This document shows, piece after piece, positions 8,401-17,677 of a DNA stretch of 64,000 nt. Numbering within the stretch: the stretch's first letter is position 1; every line of letters begins with the position of its first letter. The stretch comes from an uncultured Flavobacterium sp. (GTDB lineage Bacteria; Bacteroidota; Bacteroidia; Flavobacteriales; Flavobacteriaceae), in assembly GCA_934636265.1 (NCBI GenBank), contig CAKUAD010000001.1, positions 62,001-126,000 on the forward strand, read 5' to 3'. Both the position numbers and the translations under genes were made by a program. The notes beneath the pieces were generated by a model. That model saw nothing but the letters and a program-made list of their open reading frames with translations, ran no database searches and was not told the DNA's origin.

Positions 8401-8909
8401 AAAAACTCCTCGCGCGAGTAGCCGTAAAGGTTTATCGCGGCCTGGTTGACATCGATAAACTTAAGCGTTTTGGAATCGTAAATCCATTTTGGCACCGGAC
8501 TTTGCAGAAAGAATATCCGGTTGCTGTCGGCGGCCTGGCGCATCCGTTCCTGTTCGCTGGATCGGTGGACACCGTACGATATACTTTTAAAAAGTTGGAA
8601 CGCCGACAATTCTTTTAGTAAAAGGTAATCGGCGCCAGGTGATTTTTTGAGGGAGATTTTGGGTGCGATGACGGTGACCGGCGTGTTTCCTGCAAGGGAA
8701 AGCAACTCCTCGACTGATTTAAAATCAGAGATGCCGGTAACTACTGCACCAAGGGTTTCTTCCGTCTTTAGACGTTTTTTGCCCTGCGCGATTGATTCGG
8801 CGTGGATGATGAAAGGTGAATCAAACCCTTCAACGAGGAATTTTTCAATCAGCGCGCGGGTTTGTTCGTTTTGATCAACCACCAGTACGCTGAAGCGGGA
8901 ACCTGTCAC
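5469..8909 (-). CDS. Large multi-PAS/GAF sensor histidine kinase with a degenerate N-terminal receiver
   Basis: A 1146-residue cytoplasmic-looking kinase with no convincing membrane segment. Order: receiver-like domain (about 1-115) whose phospho-acceptor position reads VVTGIS, so the Asp is lost; three PAS domains (about 120-485); a GAF domain (about 490-640); two more PAS domains (about 655-905); HisKA with phospho-acceptor H in TSHNLRAPLSN; and HATPase with NLLTNAIKY, DNGIGID and GLGLYLVKS. The last PAS has a GKSPAVFMG segment where light-sensing LOV domains have GxNCRFLQ, so the flavin-binding Cys is missing. The start is GTG at 8909; no ATG lies near enough to keep the receiver fold. The cognate regulator follows by 11 bases. 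The signal is unknown. Confidence 0.88.
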   Translation of the reverse strand: MTGSRFSVLVVDQNEQTRALIEKFLVEGFDSPFIIHAESIAQGKKRLKTEETLGAVVTGISDFKSVEELLSLAGNTPVTVIAPKISLKKSPGADYLLLKELSAFQLFKSISYGVHRSSEQERMRQAADSNRIFFLQSPVPKWIYDSKTLKFIDVNQAAINLYGYSREEFLSMNLRELSDPESASRPVHKGITRHKTKDGRILDVQVDASLIDYEGRKVRIAVCLDVTARLQSDRALRANERRFKSLIQGGGDLITILSPDGFIKYTSPNHEAVLGYKKDMLVGQNIADYLHPEDYQETISLYKSLLTKRRVFSSVFRFRHAKGHWVWIESIATNAMRDESISGFVVNSRDVSERIENENRLRKSNERFEAIVRASSDAIYDHDLRTRKIYIAGASYKNLFGYAFPQDTTDIDFYKSCIHPDDRDFVFNFLSKSVLNPKKTHFELEYRLRRTDNTYATIQDRYNILWENGVPVRKIGAMQDITGRKFQETLLAFEKEIYELNANPKVSFDFVINKLTGNICNLIPDAVCSVASVDEDMKMVSLSTVSLPDEYQIAINGRLADSNSLFGAAILTGKNQFTNDVANNPDWADLAALIDGLGFQSAWAAPVKKRSGKVIALLQLYFGSSRLPARDEVSLIERITNLISILIENRSAVEETEAAKERYDIVAKATSDTIWDWKIQEDTFSWNKGIQGVFGYKREDVGNTSKWWFDRIHPEDSIRLSVKLYNFLEEKVEKWQDEYRFACADGTYKYVFDRGFLVKDKDGRPIRMITSMQDVTKQKQEEQRLKLLETVVTQTKDSVIISESDKSGRGIPKIVFVNPAFTTMTGYKANEVVGKSPAVFMGRKSLTQEIARLTQALRNKKEFKFETLNHRKNGEEYWINFSMIPITNKEGEHSHWISIQRDITEEKKQEKEKEQLIRELTQNNKDLKQFSYITSHNLRAPLSNLTGLLNLIKDIPVENEELRELLNGFIKSTNLLNETINDLVKVVIIKDSPSIDKEEVKIDEVFENVFNQLSVLISANKPIIRFSFEKVAILTINKSYLESILLNLLTNAIKYRSPHRQLRINIKTKVSGNSLVLTFKDNGIGIDLKRNADRIFGLYQRFHDYPDSKGLGLYLVKSQVEAMGGTIAVQSEVDKGTTFTLTFKIK

Positions 8910-9057
8910 AAGTAGGTCTTTTTTTTAGTCAAATTCAAATATACTGATTTGAGACGTACCCACATGGAGTGCAAATGAGGGTTATCAACAATATTTTTAA
9001 CTTTTTTTCAGGCGGTGTTCTCGTTTTTTAGTTAGCGGAATATCAAAAAAATAACGC

Positions 9058-9065
9058 TACCTTTG
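9058..9065 (+). promoter_or_regulatory. Candidate -7 box for typA
   Basis: TACCTTTG at 9058-9065 matches the Bacteroidota -7 consensus TAnnTTTG. Transcription would start near 9071, leaving only about 12 bases before the ATG at 9083. No TTG is found 17-21 bases upstream, so the -33 element is weak or absent. Confidence 0.5.
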
Positions 9066-9082
9066 CGCCCTAAAAAAATAAA

Positions 9083-10882
9083 ATGGACGCTATCCGCAAC
9101 ATTGCCATCATTGCCCACGTTGACCACGGAAAGACCACCTTGGTTGACAAAATTATGTACCACTGCCAGCTTTTCCGCGAGAATGAAAACACCGGCGACC
9201 TGATCCTGGACAACAACGATCTGGAACGCGAACGCGGCATCACCATTACATCCAAAAACGTATCGGTGGTTTACAAAGGCACCAAGATCAACATCATCGA
9301 CACTCCCGGTCACGCCGATTTTGGAGGTGAAGTTGAGCGCGTACTGAACATGGCCGACGGCGTATGTCTTTTGGTAGATGCGTTTGAAGGGCCCATGCCG
9401 CAAACCCGCTTTGTACTGCAAAAAGCCATCGATCTTGGACTGAAACCCTGTGTGGTCATCAACAAGGTCGACAAGGAAAACTGCACGCCCGAGGAAGTTC
9501 ACGAAAAGGTGTTCGACCTGATGTTTGAACTGGGTGCAACCGAGGAGCAATTAGATTTCCCTACGGTTTACGGATCGGCCAAGAACAACTGGATGAGCGA
9601 CGATTGGCGCAACCAGACCTCGTCTATCGAGCCGCTGCTGGACATGGTGGTCGAGCACGTTCCGGCGCCAAAGGTCTCTGAAGGTTCACCACAGATGTTG
9701 ATTACTTCGCTTGATTTTTCATCGTTTACCGGACGTATCGCCATCGGACGTCTGGAGCGCGGAACCCTTAAGGAGGGCATGCCGATTTCGCTGGTAAAAC
9801 GCGACGGCAAAGTCATCAAGTCGCGCATCAAGGAACTTCACACCTTTGAAGGACTTGGCCGCAAAAAAGTTTCTGAAATCCACGCCGGCGACATTTGTGC
9901 CGTGGTTGGGATCGACGGATTTGAAATTGGCGACACCATTGCCGATTTTGAAAATCCTGAAGCGCTGCGTACCATCGCGATCGACGAGCCTACCATGAGC
10001 ATGCTCTTTACGATCAATGACTCACCGTTTTTTGGAAAAGAAGGAAAGTTTGTCACCTCGCGCCACATTAAGGAGCGTTTGGAAAAAGAACTCGAGAAAA
10101 ACCTTGCGCTTCGCGTGGGCGAAACCGGTTCAGCCGATAAGTTCATGGTGTTTGGCCGCGGTGTACTTCACTTGTCGGTATTGATAGAGACCATGCGCCG
10201 TGAAGGTTATGAGTTGCAGATCGGTCAGCCGCAGGTAATCATCAAGGAGATTGACGGCGTCAAATGCGAGCCTGTCGAAGAGCTTACCATCGATCTTCCG
10301 GAAAACGTATCAGGACGTGCGGTAGAGTTCGTATCGGTGCGCAAAGGCGAGATGCTTTCCATGGAAACCAAGGGCGAGAGGATGATCGTCAAGTTCAACA
10401 TTCCTTCACGCGGTATCATCGGATTGCGAAACCAACTCCTTACGGCCACCGCAGGCGAGGCGATCATGTCACACCGATTCATCGAATACCAACCCTTTAA
10501 AGGTGAAATCCCGGGCCGCGTCAACGGATCGCTGATCTCTATGGAAAACGGCAAAGCCATCCCTTACTCCATCAACAAATTGCAGGAACGCGGAAAGTTT
10601 TTTGTCGATCCAAACGAGGATATCTACGAAGGTCAGGTAGTGGGAGAGAATTCCCGCGCCGACGACATGGTCATCAACATCACCAAAACCAAGCAGCTGA
10701 CCAACTTCCGATCGGCTGGTGCCGATGACAAGACGCGTATAGTTCCGGCCATCAAGTTTTCACTGGAAGAAGCGCTGGAATACATCCAAAAGGACGAATA
10801 CGTCGAGGTGACACCCAAGTCTATCCGACTGCGCAAGATCTATCTCAACGAGAACGACCGCAAAAGGTTCAAGATTGACTAA
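9083..10882 (+). CDS. typA: GTP-binding ribosome-associated protein TypA/BipA
   Basis: A 599-residue translational GTPase. G1 is [10 protein letters not shown] (about residues 9-18), the switch region carries [13 protein letters not shown]3 is [16 protein letters not shown]4 is NKVDKENC and G5 is YGSAKN. The C-terminal half has the BipA domains, with [21 protein letters not shown] and [12 protein letters not shown]. BipA binds the 70S ribosome and aids 50S assembly and stress or cold adaptation. The length is typical. The gene stands alone with its own short leader and a strong terminator at 10886-10918. Confidence 0.97.
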   Translation: MDAIRNIAIIAHVDHGKTTLVDKIMYHCQLFRENENTGDLILDNNDLERERGITITSKNVSVVYKGTKINIIDTPGHADFGGEVERVLNMADGVCLLVDAFEGPMPQTRFVLQKAIDLGLKPCVVINKVDKENCTPEEVHEKVFDLMFELGATEEQLDFPTVYGSAKNNWMSDDWRNQTSSIEPLLDMVVEHVPAPKVSEGSPQMLITSLDFSSFTGRIAIGRLERGTLKEGMPISLVKRDGKVIKSRIKELHTFEGLGRKKVSEIHAGDICAVVGIDGFEIGDTIADFENPEALRTIAIDEPTMSMLFTINDSPFFGKEGKFVTSRHIKERLEKELEKNLALRVGETGSADKFMVFGRGVLHLSVLIETMRREGYELQIGQPQVIIKEIDGVKCEPVEELTIDLPENVSGRAVEFVSVRKGEMLSMETKGERMIVKFNIPSRGIIGLRNQLLTATAGEAIMSHRFIEYQPFKGEIPGRVNGSLISMENGKAIPYSINKLQERGKFFVDPNEDIYEGQVVGENSRADDMVINITKTKQLTNFRSAGADDKTRIVPAIKFSLEEALEYIQKDEYVEVTPKSIRLRKIYLNENDRKRFKID

Positions 10883-10885
10883 ATA

Positions 10886-10918
10886 AAAAAGCCGCTCCCA
10901 AAAAGAGCGGCTTTTTTT
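10886..10918 (+). terminator. Bidirectional terminator between typA and the T9SS adhesin gene
   Basis: A 12-bp stem (AAAAAGCCGCTC with GAGCGGCTTTTT) around a seven-base loop, with T-runs on both strands. It lies between two convergent genes and overlaps the stop codon of the minus-strand gene at 10917. Confidence 0.9.
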
Positions 10919-13900
10919 ATCGTTTTAATGAAAAGTGGCCTTTGTACGTCTGGCCGTCGGGCATTTCGATCACGTACCAGTAGTCGTCGGCCGGCATGGG
11001 ATTGCCGTTGTAGGTTCCGTCCCAGAAATAGTCCTGCGTGCCGTTGCCGAGTTGCTTGAGGAACTTTCCGTACCGATCGTAAATCCTTACACTGGTCGAT
11101 GCGTTAAACAACGAACTCGTTCCTTTGACGCCCCAAAAATCGTTGAACCCGTCGGCATTTGGCGTAAAGAAGTTTGGAATGCCCAATACCGCAATTTGCT
11201 GTGAAGCGGTTGGGCAACCGTAAAGATCGTAGACGTAAACGGTATGGATGCCCGCCGGAACATTAGGGAAAAAGTTTGATGCCTGGCCTGAATTGGGATA
11301 ATCGATGCTGAACAGATAATCTCCATAGCTCTGATTGCCCAAAATAACCGTCACGGTATTGGCCGATGACAAATCCGTGATGATGATGTCGTCGATTATG
11401 GCCGTGCTCGAATGGACCACCGGAATGTAGCGCATTTTGCTGCAGCCGTTCAAATCGGTAACCAAAACACTGTAGACCGCCTCTTGCGTAACGGTAAGCG
11501 TGTAGCCGTTGGCACCCGGAATCAAGACGCCATCGCGAAACCAGCGATAGGTGTAACCGGCGGGATCAGAACCGTCGAGCAGCGCCGCATCGATAATAGT
11601 GGAAAAGTTAGGCGAGTTTACGCAAACCACGTGGTTCTCAAACTCCAGATTGGAATCGATGTCCGGAAGCGGATTGACCTTCATCCGCACGGTGTAAAGC
11701 CGCGAACAGGCGTTGTTTGACTCGCTTCGGGCGTAAACGAAATGCTCGTCATAAGCCACCGGATTGACGTACGCAGTTGGTGATGCAATCTCATTTTGCT
11801 CCAGGAGCGCATCGGTTTCATTGAGGTAAAACCTGATGGTCTGGCCCGCGGTCACCGGAATGTTGGCCTGCGTCAGGTCAAAACTGAAAAATCCGTCCTC
11901 AACGCCGTCGGTGTCGCATTGTTCCGGGATGGCTACAGCAGCGTTGGGCAACAGGTTTGCGCTTAGAATCAGCGAACTGTAATTGACGCATCCGGTGTTG
12001 TTGTCCTGGATTTTTACGGCAAGCGTTTGCGGATTGGAAACGTTGTTATACTCCAGCGGCAATCCGGGAAGTCCGTTTTGCGCATCGGCCAGCGACAGGT
12101 GAAAACTCACGTCAAAACCGACACTTCCTCCGGTAAAGGTTGGGATCGATTCGGCAAGGTTAAACAGCGTCAGCCCGTCGGGAGCTGTTCCCGTATCGCA
12201 TTGCACAAGTGTGTAAACCATGGAGTCGGGGAGTGGATTTACACCAAGTGTGGCAGCCTGTGATACCGCGCCGCAAATATTGTTCGGACGGTTAAGTTGC
12301 ACGCGATACTGATACTGGTTCATGGTAAAGCTCAGATCAGCAATCGTCAGCGTTGGAGTGGTCACGCCGCTGTAAACCGTATCGTTGTTCAGGTTGGTAA
12401 AGACGCCGCCTCCATTTGTCGAAACCTGCCATTGATAGGTGACGCCGGCGTTGGTGTCGATGGTAAAGACCGCCTGAACATTTTCGCAAACCAGAACGTC
12501 CTGAGGTTGTGTGTTGATGATGATCGGCGTAGCCACAACGAAATTAGGATTTGGAGTGGTGTATCCGCCGGCGCCAGTTACCACGCCATTGGCATTCACA
12601 TTTGGCGTGCCGTTGCCCAAAATACCGTCCGCGTCAGGATCGACAAAACCGGCTTCGAGCACATCGCTGCAATTGTCGCCGTCATTGTCAAGATCAATGT
12701 AGTCAAAATTGCCATCGCCGTCGGTATCGGCTACGGTATAACCCAGAACACCGCTGTCGGGCGAGGTTTCCAGTTGATTGGCCAGACCGTTGGTGCCAAA
12801 CGCGACGCCTTCAATGATGCCATTGTTGTTTGGATCGGCAATCCCGGCACCTGATTCGACAAGATCGTAAATACCGTTGTTGTCGCTGTCAAGGTCCAGG
12901 TAGTTTGGAATGGTGTCCTCGTCGGTATCGGCCGGGGCAAAATCAGGCGCAAAAATATTGTCGATTCCGTCGCCGTTGCTATCAGTGTTTGACAGCGGCA
13001 CAAAATCTTCGCCCTGTGTTTCCACAAAATCCGGAATGCCGTCGTTATCGCTGTCAAGATCAACCTGGTCCGGAATGCCATCGCCGTCTGAGTCTATCGG
13101 GATGCAAGTAGCCAGAATGTTGAATGTGGCACGGTTGGGCTGTTCGTCCACCAGATTCTTATGCGTGAACGTCAAGGAATTTACCAGATAAGACCTAAAA
13201 GAGAAAGTTCCGGAGCCGGCCGGCAGCGGATTACTTCCGTTAACGCGGAACCGGATTTCAAAAGATGAAAACTGCGTCACGTTGCTCTCGTAAATTCCGT
13301 CGTAATTGGTATCGATCAAAAGTTGGTTGTCCGGATTCAGGACCGTGATGGTCTTATCAACGGGAACACTGACGATAAATTCACCGGTAGAGTTGATCAG
13401 GTCAGTATTGGCTGCCGCCGACGCGTATTCGAGCGCAATGCTGATGGGACTCGCAAAATCCATCCGGTAGTTAAAAGTGTTGCCCTTTCCGGCTGACACT
13501 TCCGACACAAACGTTCCGCCTGCATTTCCGGTAAATGGCGTGGCCGAAGGTGTTCCCGTTCCAACTGGGAAACTTCCGGTAAACGCATTGCTAAATCCGC
13601 CCGAGGTAACGCTTCCGGCCAGCGGGTTGGTCAGGTTGAAAAACGCATTTCCCGCCGATTCAAAACAATTGGTGAGTCCGTCGTTGTCGTTGTCAAGGTC
13701 GACGTTGTCATTAACCAGGTCATTGTCCATGTCGCCGGCGCAGTCGCTCACGGGAATCTTATCTGAGGTAAGTGAAACTCCGCATGCCGAGATGGTTGCC
13801 GTCACATAGTAATAGCCGGGTTGTGTAGGTGAATAAGAGCTGGCCGTGGCGCCCGGAATCGGGTTGTCGTTGTAAAACCACTGAAACTGGTCAAAGGCCG

Positions 13901-15368
13901 TTATCTCATTTACCGACAGCACTACGTTGGGAATACAGTTTTCGAGCGCGGGATTTAATCGTGAAAAAGCTACTTCCGGTTTAAAGGTAAAGCCTGAGAA
14001 AAATCCGCCAAAAGTAGCGGCATCACTCGATCCGTAAGCAGCCAGGTAAAGCTGTCCGGTTGACCGAACCGTAACGTTTCCGGTAAATCCGGTGACGACG
14101 TACGTTACATAGCCGGGGTTGCCCGGAACATTATTGGGACCAACGGCGGTCACTCCGGCGGGCAACGTGGCCAGCGTATACGGATTGCCGTCAGCCACAA
14201 AATCCAGGGTAGATCCGGTTTGAGTAATGATGGTCACGCGACCCGTAAAAGGCCGGGCGCCGATAAGGTTGATAAATGGAATGTTGTCGATAATGTGAGG
14301 CGTTTCGCAACTGAGCGGCGGCACAAAAAAGATTTCCTGGTTGGCCTGATCAGGACGGCCGTTATCGCCAATGGACTGGTAGGCAAAAACGTTTTTGCTG
14401 GTTTGGATAAACATATTGCCCTGTGCCGAGAACATCGACCCGGTAAAACTGGTATACTCACCGGCGTCCAGGTTGGCCACGGGCGTTGCATTCCCGTTCC
14501 AGAAAACGTTGGTGTCGTCTTCATGCGCAATGATAGTAACGCGCTCGACCTCGTCGGTTCCGGTAGCCTTGATAAATATGTAATCGGTTCCGGTGCGCTC
14601 GGCCGATACAATCTGGTCAAAACCCAAATCCAGGTTGTTCATGCTGCCGTTGGTTCCGCCAAAAGAGCCGCAGTTGACCACAATGGGTTTGTCTGATGAT
14701 ACCAGGCTGCCGATGAGTCCGTCGCGGTTAAACGGGTTGGGCCCTTCAACGGCAATCACATAACTCTGTCCGGCGTTTAGCACCACAGGCGCCGGAGTAT
14801 TTCCCGAAAATTCGTCATTGACCAAAAGCACTCCCGTATTGAGGTCGGTAAATTGGACGGTGGTGTTGTTCTCGGTAGCCAAAACCGATACAAAAGTATA
14901 GTGAATGGTGTCGTAGTTGTTGTTGAGCGTGTTCAGGTATCCGCCAATGCGAAACTGCGTACCCAGTCCGGCCAGTCCTTTGGATACGATCTCGCCCGCG
15001 TGGTTGGTGTTTCCGGCAATAATCCTGACCGCGACGTAAATCAGGTCGCTGGCCTCTATGATATAACCCTTGTTTGACAGTACGATGCTGGTTTGATTGG
15101 GCCGTACATTGAGCTGCGACGTTGCGCCAAAACCTGCATTGAATACAAACGGATTGTTGCGCGACACAACGCCTTCTACCACGTTCCCGCCCAGGGCCAT
15201 GATTTTAAAGTCGACCGGCTCTTCATTTGGGGTCGAGATGTAAATGAACTGCTCTTCCGGAGAGACATTCGCCGAGGCCGAAATAGGAGGGATATAGTGG
15301 GTTTTGCTAAACTGCGCAAAAACCGAGCTGACAGTCAGCAAAACAATCAAACAGGCAATTTTTTTCAT
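10917..15368 (-). CDS. Large T9SS cargo protein: IgGFc-binding-like N terminus, TSP3-type Ca-binding repeats, type B (gliding) C-terminal domain
   Basis: A 1483-residue secreted protein with a signal peptide (MKKIACLIVLLTVSSVFAQ). The N-terminal about 450 residues resemble the IgGFc-binding-protein N-terminal domain (THYIPPISASANVSPEEQFIYIST). Ig-like modules follow, then a run of calcium-binding thrombospondin type 3-like repeats (DSDGDGIPDQVDLDSDNDG, DLDSDNNGIYD, DLDNDGDNCSD) around residues 550-970, more Ig/PKD-like modules, and a C-terminal gliding-motility type sorting domain with FFTPNADGFNDFW, VRIYDRYGKFLK and final YKGHFSLKR. It should pass the inner membrane by Sec and the outer membrane by type IX secretion. 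An adhesive surface role is inferred. It lies directly downstream of a second T9SS cargo gene; no PorP/SprF partner is adjacent. Confidence 0.88.
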   Translation of the reverse strand: MKKIACLIVLLTVSSVFAQFSKTHYIPPISASANVSPEEQFIYISTPNEEPVDFKIMALGGNVVEGVVSRNNPFVFNAGFGATSQLNVRPNQTSIVLSNKGYIIEASDLIYVAVRIIAGNTNHAGEIVSKGLAGLGTQFRIGGYLNTLNNNYDTIHYTFVSVLATENNTTVQFTDLNTGVLLVNDEFSGNTPAPVVLNAGQSYVIAVEGPNPFNRDGLIGSLVSSDKPIVVNCGSFGGTNGSMNNLDLGFDQIVSAERTGTDYIFIKATGTDEVERVTIIAHEDDTNVFWNGNATPVANLDAGEYTSFTGSMFSAQGNMFIQTSKNVFAYQSIGDNGRPDQANQEIFFVPPLSCETPHIIDNIPFINLIGARPFTGRVTIITQTGSTLDFVADGNPYTLATLPAGVTAVGPNNVPGNPGYVTYVVTGFTGNVTVRSTGQLYLAAYGSSDAATFGGFFSGFTFKPEVAFSRLNPALENCIPNVVLSVNEITAFDQFQWFYNDNPIPGATASSYSPTQPGYYYVTATISACGVSLTSDKIPVSDCAGDMDNDLVNDNVDLDNDNDGLTNCFESAGNAFFNLTNPLAGSVTSGGFSNAFTGSFPVGTGTPSATPFTGNAGGTFVSEVSAGKGNTFNYRMDFASPISIALEYASAAANTDLINSTGEFIVSVPVDKTITVLNPDNQLLIDTNYDGIYESNVTQFSSFEIRFRVNGSNPLPAGSGTFSFRSYLVNSLTFTHKNLVDEQPNRATFNILATCIPIDSDGDGIPDQVDLDSDNDGIPDFVETQGEDFVPLSNTDSNGDGIDNIFAPDFAPADTDEDTIPNYLDLDSDNNGIYDLVESGAGIADPNNNGIIEGVAFGTNGLANQLETSPDSGVLGYTVADTDGDGNFDYIDLDNDGDNCSDVLEAGFVDPDADGILGNGTPNVNANGVVTGAGGYTTPNPNFVVATPIIINTQPQDVLVCENVQAVFTIDTNAGVTYQWQVSTNGGGVFTNLNNDTVYSGVTTPTLTIADLSFTMNQYQYRVQLNRPNNICGAVSQAATLGVNPLPDSMVYTLVQCDTGTAPDGLTLFNLAESIPTFTGGSVGFDVSFHLSLADAQNGLPGLPLEYNNVSNPQTLAVKIQDNNTGCVNYSSLILSANLLPNAAVAIPEQCDTDGVEDGFFSFDLTQANIPVTAGQTIRFYLNETDALLEQNEIASPTAYVNPVAYDEHFVYARSESNNACSRLYTVRMKVNPLPDIDSNLEFENHVVCVNSPNFSTIIDAALLDGSDPAGYTYRWFRDGVLIPGANGYTLTVTQEAVYSVLVTDLNGCSKMRYIPVVHSSTAIIDDIIITDLSSANTVTVILGNQSYGDYLFSIDYPNSGQASNFFPNVPAGIHTVYVYDLYGCPTASQQIAVLGIPNFFTPNADGFNDFWGVKGTSSLFNASTSVRIYDRYGKFLKQLGNGTQDYFWDGTYNGNPMPADDYWYVIEMPDGQTYKGHFSLKR

Positions 15369-15393
15369 GGGCTTAAAAATAGAAAATAATAGG

Positions 15394-17661
15394 TTACCTT
15401 TTTAGGGCAAAGTGGCTTTTAACGCCGCGTTGGTTGCCAAGTTTCAAGATAAACCAATAATCAGATGACGGCATCGGGCGTCCGTTGTGTGTTCCGTCCC
15501 AGCCGGGATCGTTGGCGCCAAATTGGTACAGCAGCTTGCCATATCGGTCAAAGACGCTCACCAGGGCATTTGGAAACAGCGCCAGATTGGGAACTGTCCA
15601 GACGTCGCGAATCCCGTCGCCATTGGGTGTAAAGAATTTTGGGAAGCCCAGCACGGCAATCTCAAACGGTCCGGCTATCCCGCATCCGGAGGTCTCGCGG
15701 ATAAATACGTCGTAAATGCCCGGGGCGACATTGTTAAAGGTTGGACTTGTCTGGAAGGTATTGCCGTCCAGCGAAAATTCATAATTTCCAACACCCGAGT
15801 ACAACACGGTAACGCTTGCCGGGCTGTTTGACAAATCACTGATCTGCGTTCCCTCAAATACGGCCGGCTGCGCAAAAAACACAAAAAACGTCTTGGTTGC
15901 CGAACATCCCTGAGTGTTAGTCAACGTAACCGAATACTCGCCCGAGGCGGTCACTGTAATTGAAGGGGTCGTCTCACCCGATGACCAGCTATACGCAAAA
16001 CCGGACGGCGCCTCTAACGTAGCCGACGCGCCCTGGCATAGCGAGATTTGTTCATCCTCCAGATCGGTCCCAAATTGCGCCAGGGCGAGCGATACGGTAA
16101 CTACCTGATAGCAGGCAGTTGCTGAAGTTACCGCCGCAAAAAGCGCGGTGTTTCCCGATATCGGATAAACGTCTCCCAACGCGTTGGCGCCCAGTTCGGC
16201 ATCGGTTGCGGTGGCGTAAAACAGTACGTTGGTGCCGGGAGGGAGGTTTTGTAAGATCAGTGGCGCAATTTCGCCCTCCAGTGAGATTGATTCAACTCCG
16301 TTGCCATCATTGCAAAAGGTTTTTTGTACAGATGGCAGCGATATTGGCGGTGTTGGCACCAATTGGGCCGATACGATGACCGTACATCCAAATGAATTGG
16401 CGACGCGCACGTACACCACGCTTGGCCCGGCACTATATTGCTGCGGATTGCCGATAGGGTTCTGATTGAGTTGCGCATCAACCGATCCGGTAAAATACGC
16501 AAAGGTATAATCAGATGCATTGCCTGAAACCAATTGGTCATTAAGCGCAGTGAGGTTGTAAACTGCCTGGCCATCGTTGTTAGGATCGCATCCCTGTAGT
16601 GTAGCCGGAGTGACAGGCGGCGAGGGGACGTATTCAATGACCGCCTCACCTTTTACAATGCATCCGGAATTGTTAAGGTTCACTTCAACCATATACGTTC
16701 CAGCCGAGGAAACCACATAACTTGGTCCGGTTGCTCCCAGCGGGACGCCGTCTTTAAACCATTGATAGGAATGCGTCCCGGGCTCGTTTACGGTAAGCGT
16801 CACTTGATTGCCCTCGCACACGGCATTGTTGGTCGCGATTAGCCGGCTGGGGCCGATGTCGGTACCAACGGAAAAGCTTCCGGCTTCCAGAAAGATTCCT
16901 GAATCATAGCGTACGTTCTCGTCGTCGGCAATGACGAGTTTGATGTGATAAAGCGTATTTGGGATGACGTTGGCCTGCGCCGTCAGTACCACCGTTCCGC
17001 CCGCGTAGTTGGTAGGGTAGTTCACCGGGTTGTATCCGCCAAAAAACTGCTCGTTCATGGCCGCGCATCCGTTGCCGGAAGTAATCTGCGGGCGCACCGT
17101 AGTTACTTTGACAGGCGTTGTGGTTCCCGGAATGACGGCAAGATTTTCATATTGATCCTGGCTGTTTACTTCGCGGAGCAAAAAAGCAAATCCGTCAGAG
17201 TATTGGCAGGGCGCCGATCCCAGATATTCCTCTGACTGAAAAACGTATCTGAAACTGATTTTGTTTGACTGCGGAATAAAGTCAAATTCCAGAATGGTGG
17301 CGTTAAACGTCGGCCCTATCTGCAGCGCCTGTTCCACATCGACATCGCCCGGCCATGAAGGCAGTCCGGCATCAATAAGATACGAGTTGGGACCTTGGCT
17401 AAACGAGGCCGGAGCCGTGGTGAGCAGAACACCTTCCGGAAATGGGAAATTTGGAGAATCGTTGGTAAAATAGGCGTATCCAGGCTCGCCATCGGGATTG
17501 CTCGTTAGGGTAAAATTGGAAACCACTGCGCAAGGACTGTCGATCACAATGTCCTCGACCAGTTGCTGCGCGGTGAAATTACTGTTTGTTACAATGTACT
17601 GGGCCTGTGCTGAAAACGTGAGCAGACACAGCAAAAACGCATATCCAAAGATGCTTTTCAT
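15394..17661 (-). CDS. T9SS cargo protein with choice-of-anchor L domain and type B C-terminal sorting domain
   Basis: A 755-residue secreted protein: signal peptide (MKSIFGYAFLLCLLTFSAQAQ), then a choice-of-anchor L domain (about 25-270) with ATILEFDFIPQSNKISFRYV and FQSEEYLGSAPC, Ig-like modules (about 280-670) rich in Asn, Gly and Thr, and a C-terminal gliding-type sorting domain with FFTPNGDGIRDVW, VSVFDRYGKLLYQ and final KSHFALKR. The two cargo genes are separated by 25 bases and have closely similar C-terminal domains, so they look like an operon and perhaps partners. The protein is probably surface-attached or released; ligand unknown. Confidence 0.88.
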   Translation of the reverse strand: MKSIFGYAFLLCLLTFSAQAQYIVTNSNFTAQQLVEDIVIDSPCAVVSNFTLTSNPDGEPGYAYFTNDSPNFPFPEGVLLTTAPASFSQGPNSYLIDAGLPSWPGDVDVEQALQIGPTFNATILEFDFIPQSNKISFRYVFQSEEYLGSAPCQYSDGFAFLLREVNSQDQYENLAVIPGTTTPVKVTTVRPQITSGNGCAAMNEQFFGGYNPVNYPTNYAGGTVVLTAQANVIPNTLYHIKLVIADDENVRYDSGIFLEAGSFSVGTDIGPSRLIATNNAVCEGNQVTLTVNEPGTHSYQWFKDGVPLGATGPSYVVSSAGTYMVEVNLNNSGCIVKGEAVIEYVPSPPVTPATLQGCDPNNDGQAVYNLTALNDQLVSGNASDYTFAYFTGSVDAQLNQNPIGNPQQYSAGPSVVYVRVANSFGCTVIVSAQLVPTPPISLPSVQKTFCNDGNGVESISLEGEIAPLILQNLPPGTNVLFYATATDAELGANALGDVYPISGNTALFAAVTSATACYQVVTVSLALAQFGTDLEDEQISLCQGASATLEAPSGFAYSWSSGETTPSITVTASGEYSVTLTNTQGCSATKTFFVFFAQPAVFEGTQISDLSNSPASVTVLYSGVGNYEFSLDGNTFQTSPTFNNVAPGIYDVFIRETSGCGIAGPFEIAVLGFPKFFTPNGDGIRDVWTVPNLALFPNALVSVFDRYGKLLYQFGANDPGWDGTHNGRPMPSSDYWFILKLGNQRGVKSHFALKR

Positions 17662-17677
17662 AGCATCTGCAAAGATA

